A stretch of 37,295 nt of DNA from CAZUZS01 sp964624795 (GCA_964624795.1 CAZUZS010000053.1:1-37295); one strand, 5' to 3'; positions 1 to 9,098 are shown, counted from the first letter of the stretch. Numbers and translations: made by a program. The notes: generated by a model not told the origin, from the letters alone.

Positions 1-179
1 CATGCCTCCCAAAATTTTAGTAATTTTCTTCGCAACAAATATTCATTAACTTCGTCAAAGCGGTGATGTGAATTAATTAATTTTGCATCAATTTTAGAGG
101 TATTCTTGCAACCCCAAAAATTTCTTTCCAACAGTCTGTTCGTCCAATATCAAACCTTAATTAACAGGAGGAGAACTTT

Positions 180-1712
180 ATGAAAAACATTACCAGAAGA
201 TCTTTTCTGAAAACGAGCGCTTTGGCCGCCGGTGCTGCCGCGGCGACAAATTTTCTTCCCCCCGGATGGTATAGCCTCGCCCGGGCAGGAAGCAGCGCCT
301 ATTTCGAAAAGGAGTTCGGTATCACGGATGAGCTGTGCAAAAAGGTGTTAGGCAGGGCACTCGCCAAAGGCGGCGATTTCGCCGATCTCTATTTCGAGCA
401 TACCATAAGCAACTGGCTCATTCTGGAAGACGGGAAAGTAAACCGCGCCTATTCCGACATCGCGTTGGGTGTCGGCATCCGCACCGTCAGCGGCGACCAG
501 GTGGGCTACGGCTTTACCCAGGACCTGAATGAAAAGGCCATGATGAAAGCGGCGGCCATTGCAGCAACAATCGCCGATGGCAAGCCAATGAAAATCGCGG
601 GAAAATTTGCAGTTCCTAAAATGGGAAATTACTACCCGATGGGAAAGCTGCTCACCGAAGTGCCGCTGGAATCGAAACTGCCCCTGCTGCAGTCCGCAAA
701 CGAGAAATGCTACGCCCTTTCTCCCCAACTGATCAATGTCCGGGTCAGTTTTCACGACCAGCAGAAACGGATGATGGTGGTAACCAGCGACGGCACCAAA
801 GCGGAAGACCTGCTGCCGCGCAGCTACCTTTACACTTCGGTGGTTGCCGAAAAAGACGGCAAAAGGGAGCGATCCGGCTGGAATTTTGGCGGACGGAGAG
901 ACTTTTCATTTTATACCCCGGAACTGGTCGACGAACTCACCAAAACGACGGTAGACCGGGTTATGATGTTATTCGAAGCCGTGCAGCCTCCGGCAGGTGA
1001 AATGCCGGTAGTTCTCGGACCTGGCGTCACCGGTGTTCTGCTGCACGAAGCGATCGGCCACGGGATGGAAGCGGATTTCAACCGAAAGAACGTTTCCACT
1101 TACAGCACCATGATCGGGAAGAAAGTGGCCGAACCTTTTGTTACCATCATCGACGATGCCACCAATCCGAAACTTTTGGGCGCCCTCAACGTGGACGATG
1201 AAGGGACACCGGGCCAGAGAACGGTTCTGGTGGAGAACGGAATCCTGACCAGCTACATGCACGACAAAATTTCGGCGAAACACTACAAGGTAAAGCCAAC
1301 CGGTAATGGAAGGCGGGAAAGCTTCCAGCACTACATTCAGCCGCGTATGCGAAATACTTACATGCTGGCAGGCGAGTCGAAACCTGAGGACGTTATCAAA
1401 AACGTGGAGAAAGGTATTTATGTGGCGGATGTGAGCAACGGCCAGGTAAAAATCGGTGAAGGCGATTTTGCTTTCTACGTGTCGCAGGGGAATATGATCG
1501 AAAACGGCAAGCTTACCGCGCCGATCAAGGACATTAACATTATGGGAAACGGGCCCAAGATGCTGCAGAATGTCACCATGGTGGCCAATGACCTGGAAAT
1601 GCACACCGGCGGTACCGGCGCGTGCGGCAAAGGCGGACAATCGGTCCCGGTAGGTTTCGGAATGCCGACAGTGCTGGTTAAATCGATGACCGTTGGTGGA
1701 ATAAAAGCATAA
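180..1712 (+). CDS. tldD: TldD-family metalloprotease with Tat signal
   Basis: TldD is the catalytic half of the TldD/TldE zinc protease, which in E. coli removes leader peptides (microcin B17) and degrades unfolded peptides such as the CcdA antitoxin. The 510-residue protein has the metal-binding HEAIGH motif (H289, E290, H293) and the late metal-ligand Cys in GACGKGG (C482), so it should be active. The N-terminus carries a twin-arginine motif (RRSFLKT, residues 6-12), an Ala-rich hydrophobic stretch and a likely cleavage site near residue 36. This predicts Tat export, whereas E. coli TldD is cytosolic. The ATG follows a strong AGGAGGAG Shine-Dalgarno. The TldE partner starts 10 bases after the stop, so the two are co-transcribed. 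Family assignment is firm; peptide substrate unknown. Confidence 0.95.
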   Translation: MKNITRRSFLKTSALAAGAAAATNFLPPGWYSLARAGSSAYFEKEFGITDELCKKVLGRALAKGGDFADLYFEHTISNWLILEDGKVNRAYSDIALGVGIRTVSGDQVGYGFTQDLNEKAMMKAAAIAATIADGKPMKIAGKFAVPKMGNYYPMGKLLTEVPLESKLPLLQSANEKCYALSPQLINVRVSFHDQQKRMMVVTSDGTKAEDLLPRSYLYTSVVAEKDGKRERSGWNFGGRRDFSFYTPELVDELTKTTVDRVMMLFEAVQPPAGEMPVVLGPGVTGVLLHEAIGHGMEADFNRKNVSTYSTMIGKKVAEPFVTIIDDATNPKLLGALNVDDEGTPGQRTVLVENGILTSYMHDKISAKHYKVKPTGNGRRESFQHYIQPRMRNTYMLAGESKPEDVIKNVEKGIYVADVSNGQVKIGEGDFAFYVSQGNMIENGKLTAPIKDINIMGNGPKMLQNVTMVANDLEMHTGGTGACGKGGQSVPVGFGMPTVLVKSMTVGGIKA

Positions 1713-1722
1713 GGAGAGAAAA

Positions 1723-3045
1723 ATGAATAAAGAAATGCATGATTTAGCTTCCTGGGCCATTGACACCGCCAAAGCAGCAGGCGCAGATAACTGCGGCGTG
1801 GGCCTGGACAATGAACGGCTGGTGGAAATACAATACCGTGAGCAAAAACCGGAAAACATCAAAGAGGCTTCCAAAAAGGGATTGAATATCGAGATATTTG
1901 TTAACGGGCGATACTCCAACCAGAGCACCTCGGATCTGCGCAAGGACAGCCTGAAGAAGTTCATCACCGATGCAGTTGCCATGACCAGGCTCCTAGCGGA
2001 AGATCCTTACCGCACCCTGCCCGACCGCAAATATTTTCAGGAAATGACAAATATGGACCTGAAAATTTTCGATTACGGGTACGATAACCTCACGCCGGAG
2101 GCGCGCCACGAGCTGGCACAAAACATCGAAGCTTCCAGTCTTGAGAAAGGCGGCGATAAAGTCATTTCCGTAACGGCGGCAGTAGAGGACTCCCATGAGG
2201 AATCGGTGCTGATTTACAGCAACGGCTTCGAAGGCTATCGCAAGGCGACATACTTCAGCGCCGGCAGCCAGATGACACTGCAGGACGAAGGTGACCGCCG
2301 GCCGAACGGCTATTTTTATGTCTCAACTGTGGCCAGAGACATGCTCCCCTCCGCCGCGGAAATAGGCCTGCAGACGAGCAATCGCACCCGTGATCTGTTG
2401 GGCGGTCAAAAGATAAAAACCGAGACGCTGCCTATTATTGTGGAAAATCGCAATGTTGCGCGGTTGTTAGGGGGATTTCTTCAGGCAATGGTTGGATGGA
2501 GTATCCAGCAGAAACAATCTTTCCTGGCCGATAAGAAAGGACAGAAAGTCGCCAGCGAAAAATTCACCCTGATCGACGATCCGCACATTGAGCGCGGGTT
2601 AGGCAGCCGGGTTTACGACGGCGACGGCATGACGACCCGAAAGCGGATGATGCTGGAAGCCGGAGTCCTGAAGGAATATTACCTGGACTGGTATTACAGC
2701 CGCAAGTTGGGAATGGAGCCCACCAGCGCACGTCCTTCCAACCTGATCATTCCTCCCGGCGCGCGTTCTGTCTCGGAGATCATGAAAGACCTGGGTCGGG
2801 GTATATACATCACCGGCTTTATCGGCGGAAATTCCAATCCCACCACCGGGGATGCCTCAGTAGGAATTATCGGGAAGCTGTTTGAGGACGGCGAGTTCAC
2901 CCAGAATGTTGCGGAGATGAACATTGCCGATAACCACCTGGAATTCTGGCACAAGCTGGTGGAAGCGGCTAACGATCCGTGGACGTATTCCTCTTACCGC
3001 ATGCCCAGCCTGGTCTTTAACGACGTGGTGGTATCCGGGGTGTAA
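1723..3045 (+). CDS. tldE: TldE/PmbA-family protein, partner of TldD
   Basis: This 440-residue protein matches the PmbA/TldE family, the non-catalytic partner that forms a heterodimer with TldD and helps shape the substrate channel. It lacks an HExxxH motif, as expected for TldE. The C-terminal region has the family's Gly-rich strands (GFIGGNSNPTTGDASVG, about residues 367-383). It starts 10 bases after tldD with an AGGAGA Shine-Dalgarno, so the pair is an operon. It has no recognisable signal peptide, although its partner has a Tat signal. Either the complex is exported folded, with TldE carried along by TldD, or the two act in different compartments. Confidence 0.93.
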   Translation: MNKEMHDLASWAIDTAKAAGADNCGVGLDNERLVEIQYREQKPENIKEASKKGLNIEIFVNGRYSNQSTSDLRKDSLKKFITDAVAMTRLLAEDPYRTLPDRKYFQEMTNMDLKIFDYGYDNLTPEARHELAQNIEASSLEKGGDKVISVTAAVEDSHEESVLIYSNGFEGYRKATYFSAGSQMTLQDEGDRRPNGYFYVSTVARDMLPSAAEIGLQTSNRTRDLLGGQKIKTETLPIIVENRNVARLLGGFLQAMVGWSIQQKQSFLADKKGQKVASEKFTLIDDPHIERGLGSRVYDGDGMTTRKRMMLEAGVLKEYYLDWYYSRKLGMEPTSARPSNLIIPPGARSVSEIMKDLGRGIYITGFIGGNSNPTTGDASVGIIGKLFEDGEFTQNVAEMNIADNHLEFWHKLVEAANDPWTYSSYRMPSLVFNDVVVSGV

Positions 3046-3121
3046 TCGCAAAGTACCTGCGGCGTGGAGCATGGCGTAGAGCAAGAGCAAGGATATTTTC
3101 GCAATCGGTCGCCGGACCGGT

Positions 3122-3158
3122 CGTCTCGATACGATTCCTTCGGAATCTCTCGATGACG
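3122..3158. repeat. Imperfect palindrome, possible interspersed repeat
   Basis: The core is a 6-bp stem, GATTCC-TTC-GGAATC (3133-3147). Outer CGTC and GACG bases pair at the two ends, giving arms of about 17 bases with a mismatched centre. The wording (CTCGAT, GGAATCTCTCGATGACGGG) resembles small interspersed palindromes common in intergenic DNA of FCB genomes. Only one copy was seen here, so this is tentative. Confidence 0.35.
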
Positions 3159-3270
3159 GGATCCCTTAGAAAGAGGCAGATCATACTACGAGCCGGATTC
3201 TTGTAATCAGCCGCTGAGTGATTTGCGCAGAAAAATGTATCGCAGCGAGCGATTACTAACCGCCTGATCA

Positions 3271-3306
3271 AAAAGAAGTCCCCTGCCTTCCGGCAGGGGA
3301 CTTTTC
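3271..3306. terminator. Bidirectional rho-independent terminator
   Basis: An 11-bp GC-rich stem, AGTCCCCTGCC pairing with GGCAGGGGACT, closes a loop of about 4 bases. It is preceded by AAAAGA and followed by TTTTCT, so it has a U-tract on both strands. It sits between the converging tldE and TonB-family genes and can end both transcripts. Confidence 0.85.
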
Positions 3307-3353
3307 TCATAGGAACCTCTTCCCTCCTCATGAGGCCTGATCACAAAAGCTGA

Positions 3354-4001
3354 TTATCTTTTCAAGCGAAATTGGAACGGCACACTCATCCACACGCGCA
3401 CCAGGCGGTCGCGCTGTTTTCCGGGCTTAAATTTGAACTGTCTGGCGGCGGCGATGGCGGCATCATCCAGCATGGCGATCGACTTTGCCACTTTGACATC
3501 CTCCACACTTCCATCGGTACCGATCAAAACTTCCACAACCACCATACCCTGGATTCCCGCCTTTCTGGCCATTTCCGGGTAATAAGGCTCTACCTTGTGA
3601 ATTACTACCGGTTTTTCGGATAACAGGGGAAATGGCACGGTTGGTTCCGGCTCTTCCGGTGGAAGCTGCGGCTGCACTCTCGCCAGGGGTTCATCGAATG
3701 GAATTTCGGTGGGCGAAATTGTGAGACTTTCCGGGATGTCCGCATCATCGCCGGCAATGGGCATTTCCGGTCGGAGAGGTGGTGGCGGTGGCGAATCAAT
3801 CCGCGTGGGGGGAATATCCACGATTATAATTTCGGGACCAATCAACGGCTCAATTTCTACTTCGGACTCAAAAATTTTGAACGCATAAAACAGGGATGTT
3901 ACAAGAAACAAGGCTATCAGCAAAGATACCTTGAGGATGGTGGGATATTTTAGCCGCAAATCCACCTCCGGATTTTTGTAGATGGTTCGATGTTTTGCCA
4001 T
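3354..4001 (-). CDS. TonB-family energy transducer
   Basis: This 215-residue protein has TonB architecture: a short cytoplasmic N-terminus, one membrane helix (about residues 20-43), a Pro/Glu-rich periplasmic spacer (about 60-130, including a run of prolines) and a C-terminal TonB domain. The last includes the family signature of a YPEMARKAGIQG-type strand, a GTDGSVEDVKV turn and AARQFKFKPGK. TonB links the ExbB/ExbD proton motor to outer-membrane receptors; a receptor lies at 25794-28829, but a link to it is inference. The ATG has a GGAGG Shine-Dalgarno. It lies 349 bases downstream of the response regulator on the same strand, so it may have its own promoter. Confidence 0.9.
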   Translation of the reverse strand: MAKHRTIYKNPEVDLRLKYPTILKVSLLIALFLVTSLFYAFKIFESEVEIEPLIGPEIIIVDIPPTRIDSPPPPPLRPEMPIAGDDADIPESLTISPTEIPFDEPLARVQPQLPPEEPEPTVPFPLLSEKPVVIHKVEPYYPEMARKAGIQGMVVVEVLIGTDGSVEDVKVAKSIAMLDDAAIAAARQFKFKPGKQRDRLVRVWMSVPFQFRLKR

Positions 4002-4350
4002 TTCTTTCCTCCTTGCTGTTTTGTTTGTCCTTTCGTTCCCGTCACAAGGAGGGAACGACCAGTCACAAATCTCACTGATAGAAGGGTCAAATTTTGTGCC
4101 GTAATTAAATCTGTAAAAGGAAGTCCGTAAAAATTAATAGGATAGGAAAAACGGGACTGCTTTTGCTAATAATGTCAATCTTGCGATATGCACGAGCTTG
4201 GGATGGGCGCTAACAGAAATAAATACTTATCCCATGATAAACAAGAACTTAGCCCATCATTCATTTTGCATGATGATGTAATCGGAAACAAATCAGGGAA
4301 AGGTTTCAGAATGCGGCTGTCTGTCATTCCGGGTTACAATCAGCCCATTG
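4002..4350. other. Intergenic region upstream of the TonB-family gene
   Basis: The 349 bases between the response regulator stop and the TonB-family start hold an 8-bp inverted repeat in the TonB leader (4033-4058). No convincing gene, and no sigma54 (GG-N10-GC) promoter matching the neighbouring regulator was found. Confidence 0.6.
4033..4058 (-). repeat. Inverted repeat in the TonB-family leader
   Basis: TCGTTCCC (4033-4040) and GGGAACGA (4051-4058) are perfect 8-bp arms around a 10-base loop, 31 bases upstream of the TonB-family start on the minus strand. It could be an operator or a leader hairpin; no regulator could be assigned. Confidence 0.45.
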
Positions 4351-5670
4351 TTACAAATCGTATTTCTTGCGTTTGCGCCACAAAGTAGCGGGATCGATGT
4401 CCAGAATCCGTGCTGCTTCTCCCAGGTCCGCCGCCAATTGCAGCACCTTTTCAATGTGCCGCTTTTCCATTTCTTCCAGGGAAAGCGGATATTCCGGCGC
4501 ATCAGTTGAAGAACGAATTTCCTCGGGCAATAGCTGAAGTCCAATTAGATTTCGATCCGCTAAAGCGACTGCCCGTTCCATCACATTTTCCAACTCTCTT
4601 ACATTTCCGTACCATGGATACTGGCGCAATGCTTTCATTGCATCGGCAGACATTTCATAATTTTTCCCGCCGGAAAATTTGTCGAGAAAATGGTGCGAAA
4701 GCAGTGAGACATCTTCCGGCCGCTGGCGAAGCGGCGGCAGCTTTAACCGCACGGCGTTCAGACGGTAAAAAAGGTCCTCCCGAAACATTCCTGCTTTGAT
4801 CGATTCTTCAAGGTTGCTGTTGGTCGCGGCAACAATCCGGACATCTACTTTCCGGGTTGCACTCTCCCCTACCCTCTCAAATTCTTTTTGCTGCAGAACC
4901 CTTAGCAACTTGGCCTGCAGCGGCAGGCTGAGCTCCGAGATCTCATCCAGGAAGATGGTCCCGCCATCAGCTAGCTCGAACCGCCCTTTGCGGTCCTTTA
5001 TGGCCCCGGTAAACGCTCCCTTCACATGCCCGAATAGCTCACTTTCCAGCAGATTTTCCGGCAGCGCGGCACAATTGATTTTTATAAACGGTTTGGCGGC
5101 GCGGTCACTTTTCTGATGGATCAGGTTGGCGAACAGCTCCTTGCCGGTGCCGCTTTCACCCTCGATGAGGACATTGAGGCTGGTCTCCGCGATCCGTTCT
5201 GCCAGGTCGATCATCTCCAGCATTTTGGGATTACGGGTCAATATTTGATTTGTCGAAGCGAATCTCTCCCGTAACGATTTCACCTCGTGCTTCAAATTGT
5301 GATACTCCAGCACCCGGGCCGCAAACAGTTGCAGCTCAACATAATCAAACGGCTTCTGCAAATAGTGATAAGCTCCTTTTTTGATTGCTTCCACCGCACT
5401 CTCCACCGAACCGTGAGCAGTTATAATAATGACGGTTGTATCCGGCGAATGCCGGACAATTTCTTCCAGAATTTGCATGCCGTCGATGGGGCTCATTTTC
5501 AGATCAACAAATGCCAGGTCAAACCGATCCCGATGCACCAGATTCATTGCTTCCTGCGGGTCCTGGCATTTGGACACCGCAAAATTCAGATCTTCAAAAC
5601 AGATCCCCATGGTCTTTAAGATGTGCGCCTCATCATCCACCAGAAGGACTTTCGGTTTTTCAGAAGTCAT
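4351..5670 (-). CDS. Sigma54-dependent response regulator, NtrC/AlgB type
   Basis: This 439-residue protein has three domains. The receiver (about 5-120) has the phospho-acceptor D56, T84 and K106. The AAA+ sigma54 activation domain (about 143-370) has Walker A GESGTGKE (171-178), the sigma54-contacting GAFTGA loop (218-223) and Walker B GGTIFLDE (236-243). A Fis-type helix-turn-helix closes the protein (about 410-439). All key residues are present, so it should be a phosphorylation-controlled activator of sigma54 promoters. It starts 18 bases after the stop of the upstream histidine kinase, its likely partner. The ATG has only a weak Shine-Dalgarno, consistent with translational coupling. 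Targets unknown. Confidence 0.95.
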   Translation of the reverse strand: MTSEKPKVLLVDDEAHILKTMGICFEDLNFAVSKCQDPQEAMNLVHRDRFDLAFVDLKMSPIDGMQILEEIVRHSPDTTVIIITAHGSVESAVEAIKKGAYHYLQKPFDYVELQLFAARVLEYHNLKHEVKSLRERFASTNQILTRNPKMLEMIDLAERIAETSLNVLIEGESGTGKELFANLIHQKSDRAAKPFIKINCAALPENLLESELFGHVKGAFTGAIKDRKGRFELADGGTIFLDEISELSLPLQAKLLRVLQQKEFERVGESATRKVDVRIVAATNSNLEESIKAGMFREDLFYRLNAVRLKLPPLRQRPEDVSLLSHHFLDKFSGGKNYEMSADAMKALRQYPWYGNVRELENVMERAVALADRNLIGLQLLPEEIRSSTDAPEYPLSLEEMEKRHIEKVLQLAADLGEAARILDIDPATLWRKRKKYDL

Positions 5671-5688
5671 GTGTTCTCTTTCATGTTT

Positions 5689-7560
5689 TTAGGCACCCTG
5701 CCTTTCTTTGATCGGGTGCCGGAGCGGAATGGCAAAATAGAACCGGCTTCCCTGCCCTACCTGACTCTCAACCCAGACTTCCCCTCCATGAGCACGAATA
5801 ATTTCTTTTGAAATAGCCAAACCCAGGCCAATATTTCCCTCCGCAGCATCCTTAAAATTTTTCACCTGCACAAATTTATCGAAAATCAAGTCCAACGCAT
5901 CTTCCGGGATTCCCGGTCCGTTATCCGCAACACAAATCCGGAATTGATCCTCCGCTATCCTAGCCTCTACAGTGATTTTGCCGGATACCGGAGTATGTTG
6001 TACGGCGTTTTCCAGCAGGTTCGTCAGAACCCGGGACAGATGGTGCACATCCGCCTCGAATTCCGGCAGAGAAGCATCGGCATGGATATTCAATTCGATC
6101 TGCTTTTCTCTGATCGGGAGGCGCAGCGGCTGCAGGGCATCATCAAGAAGATCGTCGAACTTAATCGGCCGGAAATTCATGCGATTTTTACCGGATTCAA
6201 GTTTGGAAAGGTCGAGCAGATCTGTCACCAGCCCGCGTAGACGCTGGCAGTCTTTCTTTGCATCCGTCAGCAAATCGCGCTGGTCGTCATTTAACTCACC
6301 GCGCACACCTTTCAGCAGGATATCGACCACCATATTTATGGAAGTCAGGGGCGTTTTGATTTCATGGGAAATGGTCGCCATAAATTCGGACTTAAGGCGA
6401 TCCAGGTTTTTGAAGCTGGTTACATCCTGCAAAAGCGTCACAACCCCTAACACCTGTCCGCCATTATCGGAAATCCGGATTCTCCGCAGGAAGAAATGGA
6501 GTTCCTGCTCATCTTTCGTAATGGAAATCAGCGATCTTTGAGCATCCTTCGACGTTTCGTTTTCACCTTCTCCGGCTGAAAGCAGGTTCGCCAACTGCTG
6601 GTCTGGTACAACCTGGCGAATGGTTTTGCCCTGCCACCCACCATCGGGAATATCGAGCACTTTCATGGCGAGTTCATTCATCAACGAAAGCCGGTTATCC
6701 TCATCGGTAACTATTATGGAAACCGGTATCCCGGCGACAATCGCTTCTGATTTCTTTTTTTCACGAAGAATGCGATCGATATTCATCTTTTGGTAAGCTT
6801 CCAGCCGGCTGGTCATTTTGTTGAATTCCCTGCCAAGCTCGGCAATTTCATCATCGCTGACAATTTCGATTTTCTGGTTTAGCTGTCCCCGGCCGATTCT
6901 GCGAACCGTCTCGGTCGTTTTTCTGACCGGTCTGAGAATGGTGCGCGTGAACCGAATGCTGGCAAAGATACTTAACAAGATGGCCAGCACTGAGATCACG
7001 ATAATGATGAATGTCGCCTGCGATGAGTATTGGCGCGCTCTTTGGTCAGCCGCCGAGATTGCCTGTTCATTTACCATCTTCAGGTGCGTGCAAAGCATTC
7101 CCAGGCTCTTCACTTCCGGGGAAATTGTCCCGGAGAGGTAGATTTTGGCAGAGCGACGGGAATCTGCAGTTTTCAGGAGAACCAGCAGGCTATCTGATTG
7201 ATGAAGATAACGGTGAAAATCAGTCATGATGCTGTCCAGCAGAAGCGGTTCTGAAGGAAGCGCAATCCCAGCAATTGCCCGCTGGTGCCAGTTGTAAAAT
7301 TCATTTTTGTAGGTGTTGAAATTAATGACCAGCGAGGAATCAAATCCTTCATCCACCATGGCCTGCTGCACGATGAACTGCTGATCCAGCGCCTGCGCCA
7401 TATTTTCAGCCGCGCTCACATTCTGGTACTTTTCCTTTAGTACCCGCTCCACCGGGCTGCCCAGGCGATGGATGTGAAAAATGGCAAAGACTGCAATGGC
7501 GATGTTGATGCAGATGATGAAAAAATACCCCAGGCCAATCTTCGTGCTCAGGCTTTTCAA
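5689..7560 (-). CDS. Membrane sensor histidine kinase (HAMP-PAS-HisKA-HATPase)
   Basis: This 623-residue kinase has TM helices at about 9-29 and 183-203 that flank a mostly helical periplasmic sensor domain. These are followed by HAMP (203-255), PAS (about 266-375), HisKA with phospho-accepting H399 in the ISHEIKTPL motif, and HATPase_c with N518, DNGPGIP (547-552) and GLGLAI (578-583). The layout resembles KinB, which pairs with the NtrC-type AlgB, and matches the regulator directly downstream. The start is TTG: the preceding codon is an in-frame TAG, and a GAGGT Shine-Dalgarno sits 7 bases upstream. It is the first gene of the pair and is transcribed away from a 441-base divergent promoter region. 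The signal sensed is unknown. Confidence 0.94.
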   Translation of the reverse strand: MKSLSTKIGLGYFFIICINIAIAVFAIFHIHRLGSPVERVLKEKYQNVSAAENMAQALDQQFIVQQAMVDEGFDSSLVINFNTYKNEFYNWHQRAIAGIALPSEPLLLDSIMTDFHRYLHQSDSLLVLLKTADSRRSAKIYLSGTISPEVKSLGMLCTHLKMVNEQAISAADQRARQYSSQATFIIIVISVLAILLSIFASIRFTRTILRPVRKTTETVRRIGRGQLNQKIEIVSDDEIAELGREFNKMTSRLEAYQKMNIDRILREKKKSEAIVAGIPVSIIVTDEDNRLSLMNELAMKVLDIPDGGWQGKTIRQVVPDQQLANLLSAGEGENETSKDAQRSLISITKDEQELHFFLRRIRISDNGGQVLGVVTLLQDVTSFKNLDRLKSEFMATISHEIKTPLTSINMVVDILLKGVRGELNDDQRDLLTDAKKDCQRLRGLVTDLLDLSKLESGKNRMNFRPIKFDDLLDDALQPLRLPIREKQIELNIHADASLPEFEADVHHLSRVLTNLLENAVQHTPVSGKITVEARIAEDQFRICVADNGPGIPEDALDLIFDKFVQVKNFKDAAEGNIGLGLAISKEIIRAHGGEVWVESQVGQGSRFYFAIPLRHPIKERQGA

Positions 7561-8001
7561 CTATTTTACCTCGTAACCGTTACCGGTAATTAAATGATTC
7601 TCCCCGTTAAATTCAAGCATCCTCTTATTTTTTCGGCATCAACTATTATGCCGGAAGCAGAAACGGAAAATTTCGCCACACAAGATGCCATGTGGGAATA
7701 TGCACCTGTTGATTAACGGAACAGGCCTCCAGCCCGGCCAGCCTAATTCATAATCCTAATCGTGATCAAAATCGTAATCTGCAATATCCCCCGCATGCAA
7801 AACTGCCTGCTCCCGACATGGTTCACAATCAAGCTTGGGATAACCGATACGAGCTTTCCCCTGCGGATTAAATCGCATAAAATATTTGGATGAACTTTTT
7901 AAATTAAGACGTATAAGATTTTATTCATTCTGCATTTTTATGAATGAAACGGGAAGTTGGGGTAGTCAAAAGATTAATGTTAAACACAAAAGGGAGGTTA
8001 T
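7561..8001. other. Divergent promoter region
   Basis: The 441 bases separate the kinase (-) from a small exported protein (+), so promoters for both should lie here. A short degenerate repeat of AATCGT/AATC units occurs at about 7748-7780. No gene or firm promoter could be assigned. Confidence 0.6.
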
Positions 8002-8379
8002 ATGGAAATGGGGAATTTCCGGAAAATCATTCCGATCATCTTTGCGACGGTTCTCATTTTTACTGGATTGTCATTCGGAACGCCACAGGTCAAAGATTCA
8101 TCAGGAAATAGTGCGAATGATGCGACAAAGAGTATCGACGCACAAGCAAAGAAGAATTATTTCAAAGATGTGGACGTAAAAATTATTTATTCCTGGAATC
8201 CGAAGGAACCGGATGTTTACCATGGAGTTAGCTGCCGGCTTATCCGACAGGGCAATGTTGTTACACAACTTAACATTTTTCAGGAAGACGAAACTGAAGA
8301 AGTGGAAGTAAAGAAAGGCGAGACTACATACCAGATTGTGGATCCCGCCACAAATAAAGTTATTGCGGAAGGCCCATAA
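8002..8379 (+). CDS. Small exported protein of unknown function
   Basis: The predicted product has 125 residues. Its N-terminus is a clear Sec signal (a basic start, then a hydrophobic stretch about residues 9-25, with likely cleavage after SFG). The mature part is about 100 residues, Lys/Glu-rich and polar, with a strand-like C-terminal half containing YSWNPKEPDVYHGVSC and a final NKVIAEGP. It has one Cys in the mature region. The ATG follows GGGAGG at short spacing; a second in-frame ATG two codons on has better spacing. No family is recognised. It stands alone between a divergent promoter region and a hairpin (8401-8436). Confidence 0.75.
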   Translation: MEMGNFRKIIPIIFATVLIFTGLSFGTPQVKDSSGNSANDATKSIDAQAKKNYFKDVDVKIIYSWNPKEPDVYHGVSCRLIRQGNVVTQLNIFQEDETEEVEVKKGETTYQIVDPATNKVIAEGP

Positions 8380-8400
8380 ACAAGACAATCATAGCGGCCT

Positions 8401-8436
8401 AAATCCCAGGGAGAAATCAAACGACTTATGGGATTT
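8401..8436 (+). terminator. Possible terminator hairpin
   Basis: AAATCCCA (8401-8408) pairs perfectly with TGGGATTT (8429-8436) around a 20-base loop, 21 bases after the stop of the small exported protein. It lacks a strong U-tract, so it may be a weak terminator or a 3'-end-stabilising hairpin. Confidence 0.35.
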
Positions 8437-8689
8437 CGGTCAAAATCAGCCAGCGCTCTTCGCGCGGAGCGTGCTGTATCTCTAAACCCAAACTCGGGGG
8501 GACTGGATCGATCCCCCGGTGTTAAGATGTAGGTGAAGGAGGGACTCCTGTCTCGTTCTGAATAGCGTCCTATCAGATCCATTTCCTTGGATTGCCTTTA
8601 TCAGATACTGAGAATCGCCACCGGACTGAAAGAGAAACAAGACTTTCCAATATCAAATCAATAAGAACGAGAAAAACCGGCATATAATT

Positions 8690-8710
8690 TTTTTTGATTT
8701 AATCAAAAAA
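8690..8710. repeat. A/T-rich 10-bp palindrome
   Basis: TTTTTTGATT and AATCAAAAAA are perfect 10-bp arms around a single T. The core TTGAT-TTA-ATCAA recalls FNR/CRP-type half-sites, but the spacer is 3 bases instead of 4. It lies about 115 bases upstream of the promoter-like block of the next gene. It could be an operator. Confidence 0.4.
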
Positions 8711-8825
8711 GATGTAAACATTCCAGCGGTTCATCCTGTCTAATACCATTGAAGGCCAAATTTCCGGGCGATTGGTCGGACTGGAAATTTATTGAGAAAG
8801 CACCGAATAAATCTTTAGAATTTTG

Positions 8826-8855
8826 ATGATCTTTTCATTGTCCGGAGTGTATAAT
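8826..8855 (+). promoter_or_regulatory. Candidate sigma70-type promoter, copy 1
   Basis: An ATGATC -35-like hexamer (8826-8831), an 18-base spacer and a perfect TATAAT (8850-8855) end 21 bases before the ATG at 8877. The same block, 31 of 39 bases identical, lies at the same distance from the conserved coding start of the second paralogue (9464-9493). That conservation is the main support. Confidence 0.5.
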
Positions 8856-8876
8856 TTCATTAAAGGTCGGCGGGTT

Positions 8877-9098
8877 ATGATGCACAATGTTTTGGAACCT
8901 ATTTCGCGGGAGGAAGCAGAGCGCCTGTTTCAAAATTCAAATCCGCAAAACTCCCATGTGGAACAAAAAGGTGCGGAATTGAAGGTTTCAGTTAGCCTCC
9001 CCAATGCCTCTTCGCTTCTCATCGTCTACAATACCGGAAACCATAAAGAATCTTTTTTTATCGTGAATGCATCCCGGTCAGTAGATGATCTCTTATAA
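8877..9098 (+). CDS. Small conserved protein, paralogue 1
   Basis: The product is 73 residues with no signal peptide or membrane segment, so probably cytoplasmic. It aligns without gaps to the protein at 9530-9748 over 54 residues (30 identical), from ISREEAE to KESFF. Shared features are an acidic N-terminal helix, a VEQKGAELKVSV strand and a hydrophobic strand SSLLIVYNT. The ATG at 8877 is chosen because an AGGTCGGCGGG sequence precedes it and because the region upstream looks like a promoter. A TTG at 8823 is in frame and would add 18 residues. No family recognised. Confidence 0.65.
   Translation: MMHNVLEPISREEAERLFQNSNPQNSHVEQKGAELKVSVSLPNASSLLIVYNTGNHKESFFIVNASRSVDDLL

Larger units (their letters stand above)
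3046..3353. other. Convergent intergenic region with palindrome and terminator
   Basis: The 308-base gap lies between the converging tldE and TonB-family genes. It holds an imperfect palindrome (3122-3158) and a strong hairpin (3271-3306), listed separately. No coding potential was found. Confidence 0.7.
8380..8876. other. Intergenic region with several inverted repeats
   Basis: The 497 bases hold a hairpin at 8401-8436, a GGGGG/CCCCC inverted pair around 8497-8517, an A/T-rich palindrome at 8690-8710 and a candidate promoter at 8826-8855. No supported gene. Confidence 0.6.

Noticed and set aside
61..130. Possible sigma54 promoter upstream of tldD (GAGGTATTCTTGCA)
   Set aside because: The GG-to-GC spacing is 7 bases, not the required 10.
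969..1982. 337-codon open frame on the minus strand
   Set aside because: A shadow of tldD/tldE: it lies opposite their conserved catalytic regions.
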